Part shown: piece after piece, positions 1 through 7,785 of the stretch
Layout: every line of letters begins with the position of its first letter
Position numbering within the stretch: the first letter of the stretch is position 1
Assembly: GCA_041645075.1 (NCBI GenBank)
Contig: JBAZQS010000009.1
Coordinates: 1 to 31,907 of the forward strand
Direction: 5' to 3'
Source of the DNA: JBAZQS01 sp041645075
GTDB taxonomy: Bacteria > Patescibacteriota > Patescibacteriia > 2-01-FULL-39-33
Length of the DNA stretch: 31,907 bases
The notes under the pieces: generated by a model
The model's input: the letters and a program-made list of their open reading frames with translations, nothing else
Databases searched by the model: none
Told to the model about the DNA's origin: nothing
Position numbers and translations under genes: made by a program

Positions 1-154
1 TAAATTTGTCCTTTTTGGCTGCGACTGCGTCGGGCTGGCGCAAAATGACTTTCACCGTAGCTACTGCTACGGCTCAAGTCATTTTGCTGGCCCTCCTTGT
101 CTCGCTCAAAAAGTCCTAAATTTATAGCTAAAATAGTTTTGTAACCATCTCTTA
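1..154. repeat. Partial copy of a MITE-like palindromic element
   Basis: This stretch is a palindrome centred near GTAGCTACTGCTAC (about 56-69). Its arms, GCAAAATGACTTTCACC and the matching GCTCAAGTCATTTTGC, are inverted copies of each other. The order of blocks matches the complete element at 31076-31257, including the AAAAAGTcCTAAATTT block and a right end resembling ACCATCTCtTTA near 144-154. By comparison with that copy, the left end lies before the window. The element ends about 40 bases before typA. No coding capacity is visible, so it would be non-autonomous. Confidence 0.7.
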
Positions 155-193
155 TTACAGGGCAGATTTTTTTATCCAAACTATTATATTATT

Positions 194-1993
194 ATGGAAA
201 TCAGAAATATCGCGATTATCGCCCACGTAGACCATGGCAAAACCACTCTAACCGATGCCTTGATGCGCCAGACCGGCATGGCCGAAGAAGGCGTCAGTAT
301 GGACAGCAACGTTCTGGAACAGGAGCGCGGCATTACTATTTACTCAAAAAATACCTCGGTATATTATAAGGGCGCAAAAATTAATATCGTGGATACGCCC
401 GGCCACGCGGATTTCGGTTCCGAGGTGGAGCGAGTTCTGCGCTCCATTGATGCCGTGATTTTGGTGGTGGACGCGCAGGAAGGGCCCATGCCCCAGACAA
501 AATTCGTGCTCAAAAAATCGCTTGAGCTCGGCCTGAAGCCGATTGTGGTCATAAATAAGATAGATAAACCCGCCGCCGATCCGGAAAGAGTACACGAGCA
601 AGTGCTGGAATTATTTTTGGATTTGGGCGCCAATGACGAGCAGATTAATTTTAAAACGGTTTATGCCATTGCCTCAAAAGGAATCGCTAAAATGAAATTA
701 GAAGAGGCGGGACACGACCTGACTCCACTGCTTGAGGTAATTCTTAAGGAGGTGCCGGTCGCCTCATCGCCGGAGATGAGCAGAAAACCGTTAAGAGTCC
801 AGCCATTTAATCTGGGTTATGATAATTTTTTAGGCCGTTTGGCGATTGGGAGAATTTATGAAGGCGTGATTAAGCCGGCGGATAATGTTTTTATTAAAAA
901 GGTCTCGGGTGAAGCCAGAAACGGAAAAATTACTAAAATATTTACTTTTCGCGGCTTGCAGAAAGAGGAGGTAGCCGAGGCGAGCGCGGGTGATATCGTG
1001 ATGATTGCCGGCCTGCCCGATATTTATATCGGCGAAACCATTTGCGCCTCTGCCGACCAAGAGCCATTGCCCGCCATAAACATTGACGAGCCGACCATTT
1101 CTTTAAATTTTTTAGTTAATAATTCTCCGTTTGCGGGCCGAGAAGGCAAGTTTGTGACCAATCGCCAATTGCGCGAACGACTGGAAAAAGAGCTTGAGGT
1201 AAATGTGGGCTTAAAAATTGATTTCTCCTCGTCTGACCGCCATAAGGTTTATGGCCGAGGCGAACTTCATGTCGCCATCTTGCTTGAAAATATGAGGCGC
1301 GAGGGATTTGAACTGCAGGTTTCCCAGCCCCAGGTCATTATCAAGGAAAAAAACGGAGAAAAATTGGAGCCGTTTGAAGAATTAACCATTAATATTCCCA
1401 ATGAGATGTCGGGCGTGGTGATTGAAAAATTAGCCAAGCGGCGCGGCTCGCTTTTGGAAATGAAACCGGAATCCGGCCATACGGTTTTGATATTTGAAAT
1501 TCCCACTCGCGGCCTGCTCGGCTATCGCGGCGAATTTATTGTTGATACGCGGGGCGAAGGCATAATTTATAGCCGAGTGATCGGCTTTAAGCCATTTGTC
1601 GGCGAAATTGAAAAACATGATCTCGGCTCAATGATTTCTTCAGCCACGGGCAAAGCGTTGGCTTACTCCTTATTTAATCTTCAGAATCGCGGCGCGCTTT
1701 ATATCGGCGCCACGACCGAGGTCTATGAGGGTATGGTCATTGGCAATGCTTCCAAGGGTAACGATATGACCGTGAATCCAATTAAAGGCAAACAGTTGAC
1801 CAATACTCGCGCCGCCGGTTCCGATGAAGCCATTCACTTATCGCCGCCCTTTGAATTAACCTTGGAACGCGGTTTGGAAATAATGAATAATAATGAATAT
1901 CTTGAAATTACGCCAAAAAGTATCCGTCTGCGCAAGCAATTTTTAACCGACACTGAAAGAGTGCGGGCGGCCAGAAAAATGGCTGCAGCGTAA
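194..1993 (+). CDS. typA: Translational GTPase TypA/BipA
   Basis: TypA (BipA) is a ribosome-associated GTPase of the EF-G family, linked to 50S assembly and stress growth. The G1 loop AHVDHGKT is at residues 10-17, RGITI at 45-49, DTPGHADF at 67-74 and NKID at 121-124. EF-G-like domains II, III and V follow, including RGLLGYRGEF, which is typical of the family. The TypA-specific C-terminal region (NPIKGKQLTNTRAAGSDEA) comes near the end. At 599 residues it has the normal length for TypA (about 600-615). The ATG at 194 begins exactly where the family begins (MEIRNIAIIAHVDHGKT). No SD is visible; the upstream bases are AT-rich. A palindromic repeat ends about 40 bases upstream, and a hairpin follows the stop. 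Confidence 0.97.
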   Translation: MEIRNIAIIAHVDHGKTTLTDALMRQTGMAEEGVSMDSNVLEQERGITIYSKNTSVYYKGAKINIVDTPGHADFGSEVERVLRSIDAVILVVDAQEGPMPQTKFVLKKSLELGLKPIVVINKIDKPAADPERVHEQVLELFLDLGANDEQINFKTVYAIASKGIAKMKLEEAGHDLTPLLEVILKEVPVASSPEMSRKPLRVQPFNLGYDNFLGRLAIGRIYEGVIKPADNVFIKKVSGEARNGKITKIFTFRGLQKEEVAEASAGDIVMIAGLPDIYIGETICASADQEPLPAINIDEPTISLNFLVNNSPFAGREGKFVTNRQLRERLEKELEVNVGLKIDFSSSDRHKVYGRGELHVAILLENMRREGFELQVSQPQVIIKEKNGEKLEPFEELTINIPNEMSGVVIEKLAKRRGSLLEMKPESGHTVLIFEIPTRGLLGYRGEFIVDTRGEGIIYSRVIGFKPFVGEIEKHDLGSMISSATGKALAYSLFNLQNRGALYIGATTEVYEGMVIGNASKGNDMTVNPIKGKQLTNTRAAGSDEAIHLSPPFELTLERGLEIMNNNEYLEITPKSIRLRKQFLTDTERVRAARKMAAA

Positions 1994-2021
1994 CAGGAAT
2001 CTTGACTAAACCGCGGCAAAC

Positions 2022-2040
2022 CCCAATGCTTGGCATTGGG
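2022..2040 (+). terminator. Hairpin after typA
   Basis: A perfect 8-bp stem (CCCAATGC / GCATTGGG) with a three-base loop lies 29 bases after the typA stop. No T-run follows, so it is either a weak terminator or a 3'-end-protecting hairpin. The next promoter begins at 2056. Confidence 0.4.
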
Positions 2041-2055
2041 TATACCCCAAAGCGC

Positions 2056-2084
2056 TTGACACAATTATCTTAATTTGCTATACT
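2056..2084 (+). promoter_or_regulatory. Strong sigma-70-type promoter for the RRM gene
   Basis: There is a TTGACA at 2056-2061, a 17-base spacer and a TATACT at 2079-2084. The -10 is preceded by TGC, an extended -10 element. The predicted transcription start is about 2090, giving a leader of roughly 105 bases before the start codon at 2197. Confidence 0.75.
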
Positions 2085-2090
2085 TATTCC

Positions 2091-2170
2091 GTAAGCTATC
2101 TCAAGAGGATATTACCCGGTCAAGTGGTGCGCAAACTCGGGGAAACCAAATAGAGAATAGGTCGTCTTAC
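2091..2170 (+). promoter_or_regulatory. Structured 5' leader of the RRM gene
   Basis: The leader starts at the predicted transcription start with GTAAG (2091-2095), which can pair with CTTAC (2166-2170). Inside it, CCCG (2115-2118) can pair with CGGG (2038 bases downstream numbering: 2138-2141), and CTAT..CTC near 2096-2102 faces GAG..TAG near 2153-2160. The closing stem begins exactly at +1, which suggests a folded leader. I recognise no known riboswitch class. A cold-responsive element is conceivable because RRM genes are often cold-regulated, but that is inference. Confidence 0.4.
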
Positions 2171-2196
2171 AACTAAAAAAATGAATAAAATAAAAA

Positions 2197-2460
2197 ATGG
2201 AAAAAAAATTATACGTTGGCGGGCTCCCATATAACACGTCTGAAGATGCGATTAACAAAGCGTTTTCTCAGGCGGGTAATGTTGTGTCAGTAAAAATTAT
2301 TACTGATAAAATGACCGGCCGTTCAAAGGGATTTGGTTTCGTCGAGATGGCATCTGATGAAGATGCGCAAAACGCGATTGACATGTTTAATGGCAAAGAA
2401 TTTGAAGGCAGAACCATTACAGTCAATGAAGCTCGACCCCTTGAAAACAGAACTCGTTAA
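2197..2460 (+). CDS. Single-RRM RNA-binding protein
   Basis: This is a small RNA-binding protein with one RNA-recognition motif, like the glycine-rich/Rbp cold-shock proteins of cyanobacteria and other bacteria. RNP2 is LYVGGL at residues 5-10 and RNP1 is KGFGFVEM at 44-51. The aromatic positions used for RNA stacking (Y6, F46, F48) are all present. At 87 residues the protein is essentially only the RRM, with a short basic tail. It is expected to bind single-stranded RNA in the cytoplasm as an RNA chaperone; targets cannot be read from sequence. It has its own promoter, a roughly 105-base leader and its own terminator, so it is monocistronic. There is no SD before the ATG. An out-of-frame ATG at 2181 lies just upstream. 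Confidence 0.92.
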   Translation: MEKKLYVGGLPYNTSEDAINKAFSQAGNVVSVKIITDKMTGRSKGFGFVEMASDEDAQNAIDMFNGKEFEGRTITVNEARPLENRTR

Positions 2461-2528
2461 ATAAATTGCTATCTACTTGAGAGCTTGATAATTAGGCAAT
2501 AATTAGTTAAAAGCAAGTAGCGAAAAAT

Positions 2529-2552
2529 CGGGCGTGCACAGCCCGTTTTTTT
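2529..2552 (+). terminator. Rho-independent terminator after the RRM gene
   Basis: A CGGGC / GCCCG stem (2529-2533 with 2541-2545) is followed by seven T. A longer inverted pair just upstream, CTACTTG near 2471 and CAAGTAG near 2514, adds further structure to the 3' end of the message. Confidence 0.85.
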
Positions 2553-2588
2553 GTTTGCGTTTTTTATTATATACAAGAAACTTAGCTC

Positions 2589-2617
2589 TTGAATTAATTT
2601 TAAATTTGTGCTAATTT
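2589..2617 (+). promoter_or_regulatory. Candidate promoter for the 162-residue protein gene
   Basis: TTGAAT (2589-2594), a 17-base spacer and TAATTT (2612-2617), with TGC directly before the -10. It lies between a terminator and the SD-led gene at 2677, the position where a promoter is needed. Confidence 0.5.
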
Positions 2618-2676
2618 GGGTTTACTTTGAATTAAAAAGTAAATTGTTATTTGAAAATTGAAAAAGGAGGTGCTAG

Positions 2677-3165
2677 ATGAATAAACCACCGATTATCGTA
2701 AAATTGGAGGCGGAATTGAAAACATTGACCCAGGAAGATTTCCTGCCAGAAGAAGGCGAAGACAGCCTCTTTGGTTCGATTGAACAAGGCGAAGTCGTCA
2801 TTGGCCAGTGCCCTCCAAGATTGCTGCGTCAAAGAATTTTGGCCGACAAAAAAAGTAAGCTCCAAGGAATCAAAGAGCATTCTATTCGCCTGCTTCAGCA
2901 TTTTTCCGCCAGAGAAGAAGTAGCGCGGGAGATCGCCCAACTGGAGAGCGAATGCGCTATCTTGGACCAAGAGCATGAAATTTTGAACGAGAGTTTTTGG
3001 GAGCAACTGGGGAAAAGATTCCATTCAACGGGCCCTTGGGATATTAGTATCCGTGAAAATGGAGCGGTAGTCCGTTTGCCACCCGACGCGGAAACAAGAT
3101 TACTGGCCAGGATAATTTTCTCCCTTGAGGAATCAGCGCAAAATCTTATCCACAAAGATAATTGA
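2677..3165 (+). CDS. Hypothetical protein, 162 residues
   Basis: I do not recognise this protein. The start is well supported: AAGGAGGT at 2664-2671 is a near-perfect SD, six bases before the ATG. The protein has no signal peptide or membrane segment. It has an acidic N-terminal third (residues 18-39). A charged, helix-prone middle follows (about 50-110, with alternating Glu/Lys/Arg/Leu) that could form a coiled coil or helical bundle. The C-terminal part, about 112-162, contains WDISIRENGAVVRLPPDAE. It is likely soluble. Its own promoter and strong terminator make it a single-gene unit. The SD sets it apart from neighbours such as typA and the RRM gene, and suggests a high translation rate. 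Confidence 0.8.
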   Translation: MNKPPIIVKLEAELKTLTQEDFLPEEGEDSLFGSIEQGEVVIGQCPPRLLRQRILADKKSKLQGIKEHSIRLLQHFSAREEVAREIAQLESECAILDQEHEILNESFWEQLGKRFHSTGPWDISIRENGAVVRLPPDAETRLLARIIFSLEESAQNLIHKDN

Positions 3166-3179
3166 ACTGGTTTTAAAAG

Positions 3180-3210
3180 CCCCCATTGTCTAACATGGGG
3201 GATTTTTTTT
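3180..3210 (+). terminator. Rho-independent terminator
   Basis: A CCCCCAT / ATGGGGG stem (3180-3186 with 3195-3201) with an 8-base loop is followed by A and eight T. It sits 15 bases after the stop of the 162-residue gene. Confidence 0.95.
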
Positions 3211-3232
3211 GGTTTTTTTGAAAATTTTTATA

Positions 3233-3261
3233 TTGAATTTATTTTGATTATATGTTAGATT
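3233..3261 (+). promoter_or_regulatory. Candidate promoter for purB
   Basis: TTGAAT (3233-3238), a 17-base spacer and TAGATT (3256-3261). An overlapping alternative is TTGATT (3244-3249), 17 bases, TACTTT (3267-3272). The region is very AT-rich, so either match could be chance. Confidence 0.35.
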
Positions 3262-3323
3262 GTTTTTACTTTAATATAAAAGTTAACCGTTATTTAACAA
3301 TCTATGTTTAAGGAGGATGGCTA

Positions 3324-4805
3324 ATGCATCAGATGCTGACTACGGCCCTGGATCATCTTCAGGAAATGCCGAAAATAATTAAGGAAAAACGCCGAAGACG
3401 CAATTGGCAGATGCCGGGCGATCCCCGATATCAGCCGGATGAGTTGAAGCCATATCTTGGCTATGACCAGTGGGCGGCGTGGCTTATTATCGTTGAATGG
3501 TTTTGGATGATGACTTTGGCTAAAATCGGAATCATGCCCGAAAAAGACGCCGAACTCTTAACGCAGGAAAGATTATTTACTTTGCTCGATGGCATAACGA
3601 CCGAAATGCAGGATCAGGTGGAAAAGCGCGGCTTCAAGACAAGAAGCGGCAAAGTAATAATTGAAAAGACCAATCATGACATTTTGGCGTTATTGTTTTG
3701 GATAAGGCGCCGTTTACCGAAGCCGCTTCATAAATGGCTTCACCTGGGCGCCACTTCCTATGACATTATTTGCACGGCTTATGCTTTGCAGGCAAAATAT
3801 GTTTTCGAAAGAGTGTTCTGGCCCAAGATGCGCCAGATTGATGAAATTTGGCGGGCCAAGATTAGGGAATACGCAGAAATCATTCAGGAAGGACGCACTC
3901 ATCTCCAGCCGGCTTTGCCAATCACTGTTGGGTTTTGGCTGGCCGGACTTCATAATCGTTTCATTGGTACGGTGGTTAGCGCTCGGGATTTGGCGCAAGG
4001 CATTTGCGGCAAATTTTCCGGCGCCATCGGCACGGCGGCCGGACAAGAGATATTGCTCAAATCCGATAATGCCGAAAGTATGATGATGGATTTAGTCGAC
4101 CTTAAGCCGGCCAAAATGAGCACACAAGTTGCTCCGCCCGAATCCATGGCTCGCTATTATTTCGAATTGGTTTTGATGTCCGGCGCCTTGGGTAATCTCG
4201 GGGAAGATGTGCGCATTCTGCAGTCGCATCGTTTTGGCGAATTAATGAGTGACAGCTCTTCATCCTCGGCTATGCCGCACAAAAGAGCCAATCCGATTGC
4301 CGCGGAACAAGATGCGGGCATGCATGTTGATGTAATTGCTGAATTTATGAAAGTACTCCTGACTCTTATCACCGACCTGGGTCGCGATTTGCGTTGGTCA
4401 TGTGTGATGCGCAGTTTTTCGACGGTAATGGTTTATGCTTATCAGCAACTTCTGACCACCGAACGGCTGCTCAAGAGCATAAAGGTGAACGAAGAAAAAT
4501 GCCGGGCTAATTTTAATGAGACCGGCAATTTGGTGGTGGCTGAATTACTCCATCTTGCCTTGCAAATGCAAGGATACGAAAATACGCATCATTTATTGAA
4601 TAAGATTATTGTTCCAGCGGCCGTCGCCTCGGGCAATAACTTAAATACGGCCATGTGTGATTATATTAAGATTAGTGGAGATCAGAAATTAAGAACAATG
4701 TGGTCTGGGATTCCGGAAGAGGTAAAACTTATATTGAACTTTCCAAACCAATACATCGGAAGAGCCATTCGGCAAGCGCTTAAAGAGGCCGATAACGGCA
4801 TCTAG
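3324..4805 (+). CDS. purB: Adenylosuccinate lyase-family protein (PurB-like)
   Basis: This is a member of the fumarase/aspartase superfamily, closest by motif to adenylosuccinate lyase. That enzyme releases fumarate from SAICAR and from adenylosuccinate in purine synthesis. The PurB hallmarks are the HD pair at 118-119 (TNHDILAL), HLGATSYD at 140-147, GRTHLQPALPIT at 190-201, and the mobile Ser loop with SSSAMPHKRANP at about 313-324. The later DLRWSCVMR block matches the family's RDxSxSxxER segment in position, but its Trp, Cys and Met differ from the usual residues. At 493 residues it is slightly longer than most PurB (430-480), with extra N-terminal sequence. The SD AAGGAGG at 3310-3316 fixes the start. 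No other purine gene is in view, so it could serve AMP formation from IMP, or have drifted to another substrate. Confidence 0.8.
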   Translation: MHQMLTTALDHLQEMPKIIKEKRRRRNWQMPGDPRYQPDELKPYLGYDQWAAWLIIVEWFWMMTLAKIGIMPEKDAELLTQERLFTLLDGITTEMQDQVEKRGFKTRSGKVIIEKTNHDILALLFWIRRRLPKPLHKWLHLGATSYDIICTAYALQAKYVFERVFWPKMRQIDEIWRAKIREYAEIIQEGRTHLQPALPITVGFWLAGLHNRFIGTVVSARDLAQGICGKFSGAIGTAAGQEILLKSDNAESMMMDLVDLKPAKMSTQVAPPESMARYYFELVLMSGALGNLGEDVRILQSHRFGELMSDSSSSSAMPHKRANPIAAEQDAGMHVDVIAEFMKVLLTLITDLGRDLRWSCVMRSFSTVMVYAYQQLLTTERLLKSIKVNEEKCRANFNETGNLVVAELLHLALQMQGYENTHHLLNKIIVPAAVASGNNLNTAMCDYIKISGDQKLRTMWSGIPEEVKLILNFPNQYIGRAIRQALKEADNGI

Positions 4806-4826
4806 TCGTAAAGATAAAATAATAAT

Positions 4827-4850
4827 GACCCGCAAAAAAAGCGGGTCTTT
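4827..4850 (+). terminator. Rho-independent terminator after purB
   Basis: A perfect GACCCGC / GCGGGTC stem (4827-4833 with 4841-4847), a seven-A loop and a following T-rich stretch, 21 bases after the purB stop. Confidence 0.9.
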
Positions 4851-4861
4851 TAATTTTATCT

Positions 4862-4890
4862 TTGTCATTAATTTATTTTTCAGGTATTAT
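4862..4890 (+). promoter_or_regulatory. Promoter for the UvrD-like helicase gene
   Basis: TTGTCA (4862-4867), a 17-base spacer and TATTAT (4885-4890). It lies directly after a terminator, with a predicted transcription start about 17 bases before the ATG at 4914. Confidence 0.6.
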
Positions 4891-4913
4891 TAAAAGGCAA
4901 CTTAATTTGACTA

Positions 4914-6974
4914 ATGAAACAATATACTTTAAAACCAATAGAAAATTCTCATAATTTTTCCATAGATTATAAAAAAGAATTAAACGAGGAGCAGTACCGA
5001 GTAGTTACGCAAGGGGACGGCCCTTGTTTGGTTTTGGCTGGAGCGGGCTCGGGCAAAACCCGAGCCCTGGTATATCGCGTGGCTTATCTTTTGGAAAAGG
5101 GCGTCAAGCCGAACCGGATTCTTTTGGCGACCTTTACCAATAAAGCGGCCAAAGAAATGCTAAATCGCATTGAGGTTTTGCTCAAAAGCCAGCCCAGGGG
5201 CTTGTGGGGCGGGACTTTTCATCATCTCGGCAACCGCCTATTGAGGATGTATGGCAAACACATTGGCCTTGAGCCGAATTTTAATATTTTAGATGAAGAA
5301 GATTCTAAAACCATAGTCAAATCGTGTTATGGCAGCGTGGCCGTGCCTGATGACAAATATTTTCCCAAGGCCGATGTCATCCGAAAAATTATCAGCTTGG
5401 GGGCAAATTTGGCCCGGCCCGTAGCGGAAATTATAGAAGACAGATTTTCTTATCTTGATAAAAATTATATTTCTCTAATAGAAGGAATCGCGGAAAATTA
5501 TCAGGCAAAAAAGAAAAGCGCTAACTCGCTTGATTATGACGATTTGCTTTTAGAGTGGAACCGCTTGCTTTTGGCCAGCGCGGAAATCAGGGAAAAATTA
5601 GCCACTCAATTCCAATATATTTTAGTGGACGAATATCAGGACACCAATCATATTCAGGGAGAGATTATAAATCACTTGGCCGGGCGGGAGCAAAATGTTT
5701 TAGTAGTCGGCGATGACAGCCAAAGCATTTATTCTTTTCGCGGCGCCGAGGTCAGAAATATTTTAACTTTTCCGGAAGATTTTCCAAACTGTAAAACATT
5801 TCGTTTGGAAACCAATTACCGCTCCACGCCCGAGATCTTGAATTTGGCCAACGAGTCCATTAGAAATAATGAAAACCAGTTTGAAAAAAAATTAAAAACC
5901 GACAAAAGTTCGGGCGCCAAGCCGGTCTTGGCCGCCCTGGCCGACGGCGACCAGCAAGCCGATTTCATTTGCCAAAGAATTTTGGATTTGCAGGAAGAAG
6001 AGGGGAGTGGCTTAAATAATATTGCCGTCCTGTTCCGCGCCCATTATCAATCATTGGAATTGGAAATGGAATTGAACAAAAGGAATATTCCCTATATTAT
6101 GCGTGGCGGTTTGCGTTTTTTTGAGCAGGCGCATATTAAAGACATAATCGCCTATTTGAAGATTTTAAATAATATCCATAATGAAATATCTTGGCAACGG
6201 CTGTTACAGCTTCAAAGCGGTATTGGCAGCGCCAATGCCCAAAAAATTTGGCAAAAAATTGCCGAACTCCCGTCTTTAAAAGAGGTCATCAATTATCCTT
6301 TTGCCGAATTTATCGCGTCCAAAGTATTTTCCGGCTGGCTCGGCGTAAAAAATGACTTGGAAAAATTAGCGGCCATTGATGTTAATGATATCGCTGCTTT
6401 AATTGAAAGTGTTTTGCATTCAAGCTATAATAATTATTTGAAAAATAATTACGAAAATTATCAAGACCGGATAGACGATTTGGAGCAATTGGTAATTTTT
6501 GCCGGCGCCTATGATTCAAGGGAAAAATTTTTAGCCGATGTGGCTTTATCCGAGGGCTTTCACGGCGAGACCATCGCTGGTTATGAGGATGGGGCGAATG
6601 AAGCGATCACCCTTTCCACCATTCATCAGGCCAAGGGCTTGGAATGGAAAGCGGTTTTTGTCATCGGCTTGGTTGACGGCCAATTTCCCCATGCCAAGGT
6701 TTTTGAGAAGCCGGCTGAAATGGAAGAGGAAAGACGTTTATTTTATGTGGCGACCACTCGTGCCCAAGACCAGCTTTATTTAACTTATCCATTATTTGGT
6801 CTTGGCGGCGGGCAGATAAATCAGCTTTCCCAGTTTATTAAAGAATTGCCCGAAGACGTTTATGAAGAGTGGCGCGTCAAAGAAGGTGGCGGTGATGAAA
6901 TAAGATATGTTGATGAAGATAGTGATATAAGCCATGAATTTTGGGCGAGGATTATAAGCAAAAGGAAAAAATAA
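4914..6974 (+). CDS. UvrD/PcrA/Rep-type 3'-5' DNA helicase
   Basis: This is a superfamily 1A ATP-dependent DNA helicase used in repair and replication restart. The motifs run in order: Q-motif LNEEQYRVV (23-31), Walker A LAGAGSGKT (41-49), motif Ia ATFTNKAA, Walker B with VDEYQDTN (238-245), motif III VVGDDSQSIYSFRGA, motif IV TNYRST, motif V TIHQAKGLEWKAVFVIGLVDGQFP, and motif VI EEERRLFYVATTRA. At 686 residues it is slightly short for UvrD/PcrA (about 720-750), and the C-terminal tail that binds RNA polymerase or UvrB in those proteins is not evident. The last residues are acidic, then basic (ISKRKK). The gene ends six bases before the metallopeptidase ORF, so the two are probably co-transcribed. 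Whether it is orthologous to uvrD, pcrA or rep cannot be decided from motifs. Confidence 0.95.
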   Translation: MKQYTLKPIENSHNFSIDYKKELNEEQYRVVTQGDGPCLVLAGAGSGKTRALVYRVAYLLEKGVKPNRILLATFTNKAAKEMLNRIEVLLKSQPRGLWGGTFHHLGNRLLRMYGKHIGLEPNFNILDEEDSKTIVKSCYGSVAVPDDKYFPKADVIRKIISLGANLARPVAEIIEDRFSYLDKNYISLIEGIAENYQAKKKSANSLDYDDLLLEWNRLLLASAEIREKLATQFQYILVDEYQDTNHIQGEIINHLAGREQNVLVVGDDSQSIYSFRGAEVRNILTFPEDFPNCKTFRLETNYRSTPEILNLANESIRNNENQFEKKLKTDKSSGAKPVLAALADGDQQADFICQRILDLQEEEGSGLNNIAVLFRAHYQSLELEMELNKRNIPYIMRGGLRFFEQAHIKDIIAYLKILNNIHNEISWQRLLQLQSGIGSANAQKIWQKIAELPSLKEVINYPFAEFIASKVFSGWLGVKNDLEKLAAIDVNDIAALIESVLHSSYNNYLKNNYENYQDRIDDLEQLVIFAGAYDSREKFLADVALSEGFHGETIAGYEDGANEAITLSTIHQAKGLEWKAVFVIGLVDGQFPHAKVFEKPAEMEEERRLFYVATTRAQDQLYLTYPLFGLGGGQINQLSQFIKELPEDVYEEWRVKEGGGDEIRYVDEDSDISHEFWARIISKRKK

Positions 6975-6980
6975 ATTACT

Positions 6981-7538
6981 ATGGAACAAATCATTAATTT
7001 AAAAGGAGAGGACATTAGATATAATATTAAAAAAAGCCGTCGAGCCAGGCGGATACGACTAACCATGCGTCCAAATTGTCAATTAACGGTGACCATCCCC
7101 AGGCGGGCCAATATTGAGCTGGTAGAAAGATTTATGAAAGATAAGGCGTGCTGGATTATAGAGAAACTTGAATTTTTTAAAAAAAATGCGGTACCGTTAA
7201 TTGGCGAACAAAATGGAAAATACCGCCAGCATAAAAAAATGGCTGAAGAATTTGCCCGGGAGCGGCTCGGTTATTATAATCGGTTATATGGTTTTGCTTT
7301 TGGCCAAATAAGCATTAAAAATCATAAGCATCGTTGGGGGAGCTGTTCCAGCAAGGGGAATTTAAATTTTAATTATCGGATTATTTTTTTACCGCTGGCG
7401 CTAGCTGATTATATTATTGTCCACGAAATGTGCCACCTAAAAGAAATGAATCATTCAAAAAGATTTTGGCGGCTGATAGAAAAAACTTTTCCCGACCATA
7501 AGGAAAAAAGAAGGCAATTGAGAAAAATTGTTTATTAA
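6981..7538 (+). CDS. YgjP-like metallopeptidase (M48-related, DUF45)
   Basis: This is a cytoplasmic zinc-metallopeptidase-fold protein of the YgjP/DUF45 family. The zinc motif HEMCH (HExxH) is at residues 148-152, with a further His at 158. The family signature HRWGSCSSKGNLNFN, then PLALADYIIVHE, lies before and over the motif. The N-terminal half (1-90) carries the RRARRIRLTMRPN strand typical of YgjP. At 185 residues it is somewhat shorter than many family members (about 220-240), with a reduced middle. No signal peptide is seen. The physiological substrate of the family is not established. It lies six bases after the helicase stop and shares its transcript. The micro-ORF at 7555 follows 16 bases later. 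Confidence 0.9.
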   Translation: MEQIINLKGEDIRYNIKKSRRARRIRLTMRPNCQLTVTIPRRANIELVERFMKDKACWIIEKLEFFKKNAVPLIGEQNGKYRQHKKMAEEFARERLGYYNRLYGFAFGQISIKNHKHRWGSCSSKGNLNFNYRIIFLPLALADYIIVHEMCHLKEMNHSKRFWRLIEKTFPDHKEKRRQLRKIVY

Positions 7539-7554
7539 ATAATAATTTTTAAAT

Positions 7555-7668
7555 ATGAAATCACGCGCAAAAATCGGCAATAAAAAGGGCAATCCCGGCT
7601 ATCGGACGCCCTCGCCATTTAAATATCGGAAAGCCATTGGGGTTAGGCAGACCGCTGGTCGGCATTAA
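7555..7668 (+). CDS. Small basic protein, 37 residues
   Basis: An ATG-TAA ORF of 38 codons begins 16 bases after the metallopeptidase stop on the same strand. The product is strongly basic (6 Lys, 5 Arg) and rich in Gly/Pro, beginning MKSRAKIGNKKGNPGYR and ending VRQTAGRH. It has no hydrophobic segment. Composition resembles small ribosome- or nucleic-acid-binding peptides. The codon use has GC-rich third bases like the neighbouring genes (GGC, CGG, GCC), which favours real coding. I do not recognise a family. A chance ORF remains possible given its length. Confidence 0.5.
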   Translation: MKSRAKIGNKKGNPGYRTPSPFKYRKAIGVRQTAGRH

Positions 7669-7744
7669 ATATTAAGACCCAAAATTCTGACCAGGATTTT
7701 TAAAACTACCCGGTCCATTCTGTTTTTAAAAACCGTAGGAATAT

Positions 7745-7771
7745 AAAAAGGGCAGAAAGTTTTCCGCCCTT
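7745..7771 (-). terminator. Rho-independent terminator of the pilin-like gene
   Basis: Read on the minus strand, the stem AAGGGC / GCCCTT (7771-7766 with 7753-7748) is extended inward by GGAAA/CTTTC pairing and ends in a run of T (7749-7745). It lies about 15 bases after the stop at 7786. Confidence 0.85.
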
Positions 7772-7785
7772 GGTAATTTGTGAAT

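Noticed and set aside
344..1618. Several minus-strand ORFs across typA
   Set aside because: They are shadows of a conserved gene with no independent coding signs.
3760..4083. 107-codon plus-strand ORF within purB
   Set aside because: It overlaps the conserved lyase core in another frame and has no start signal.
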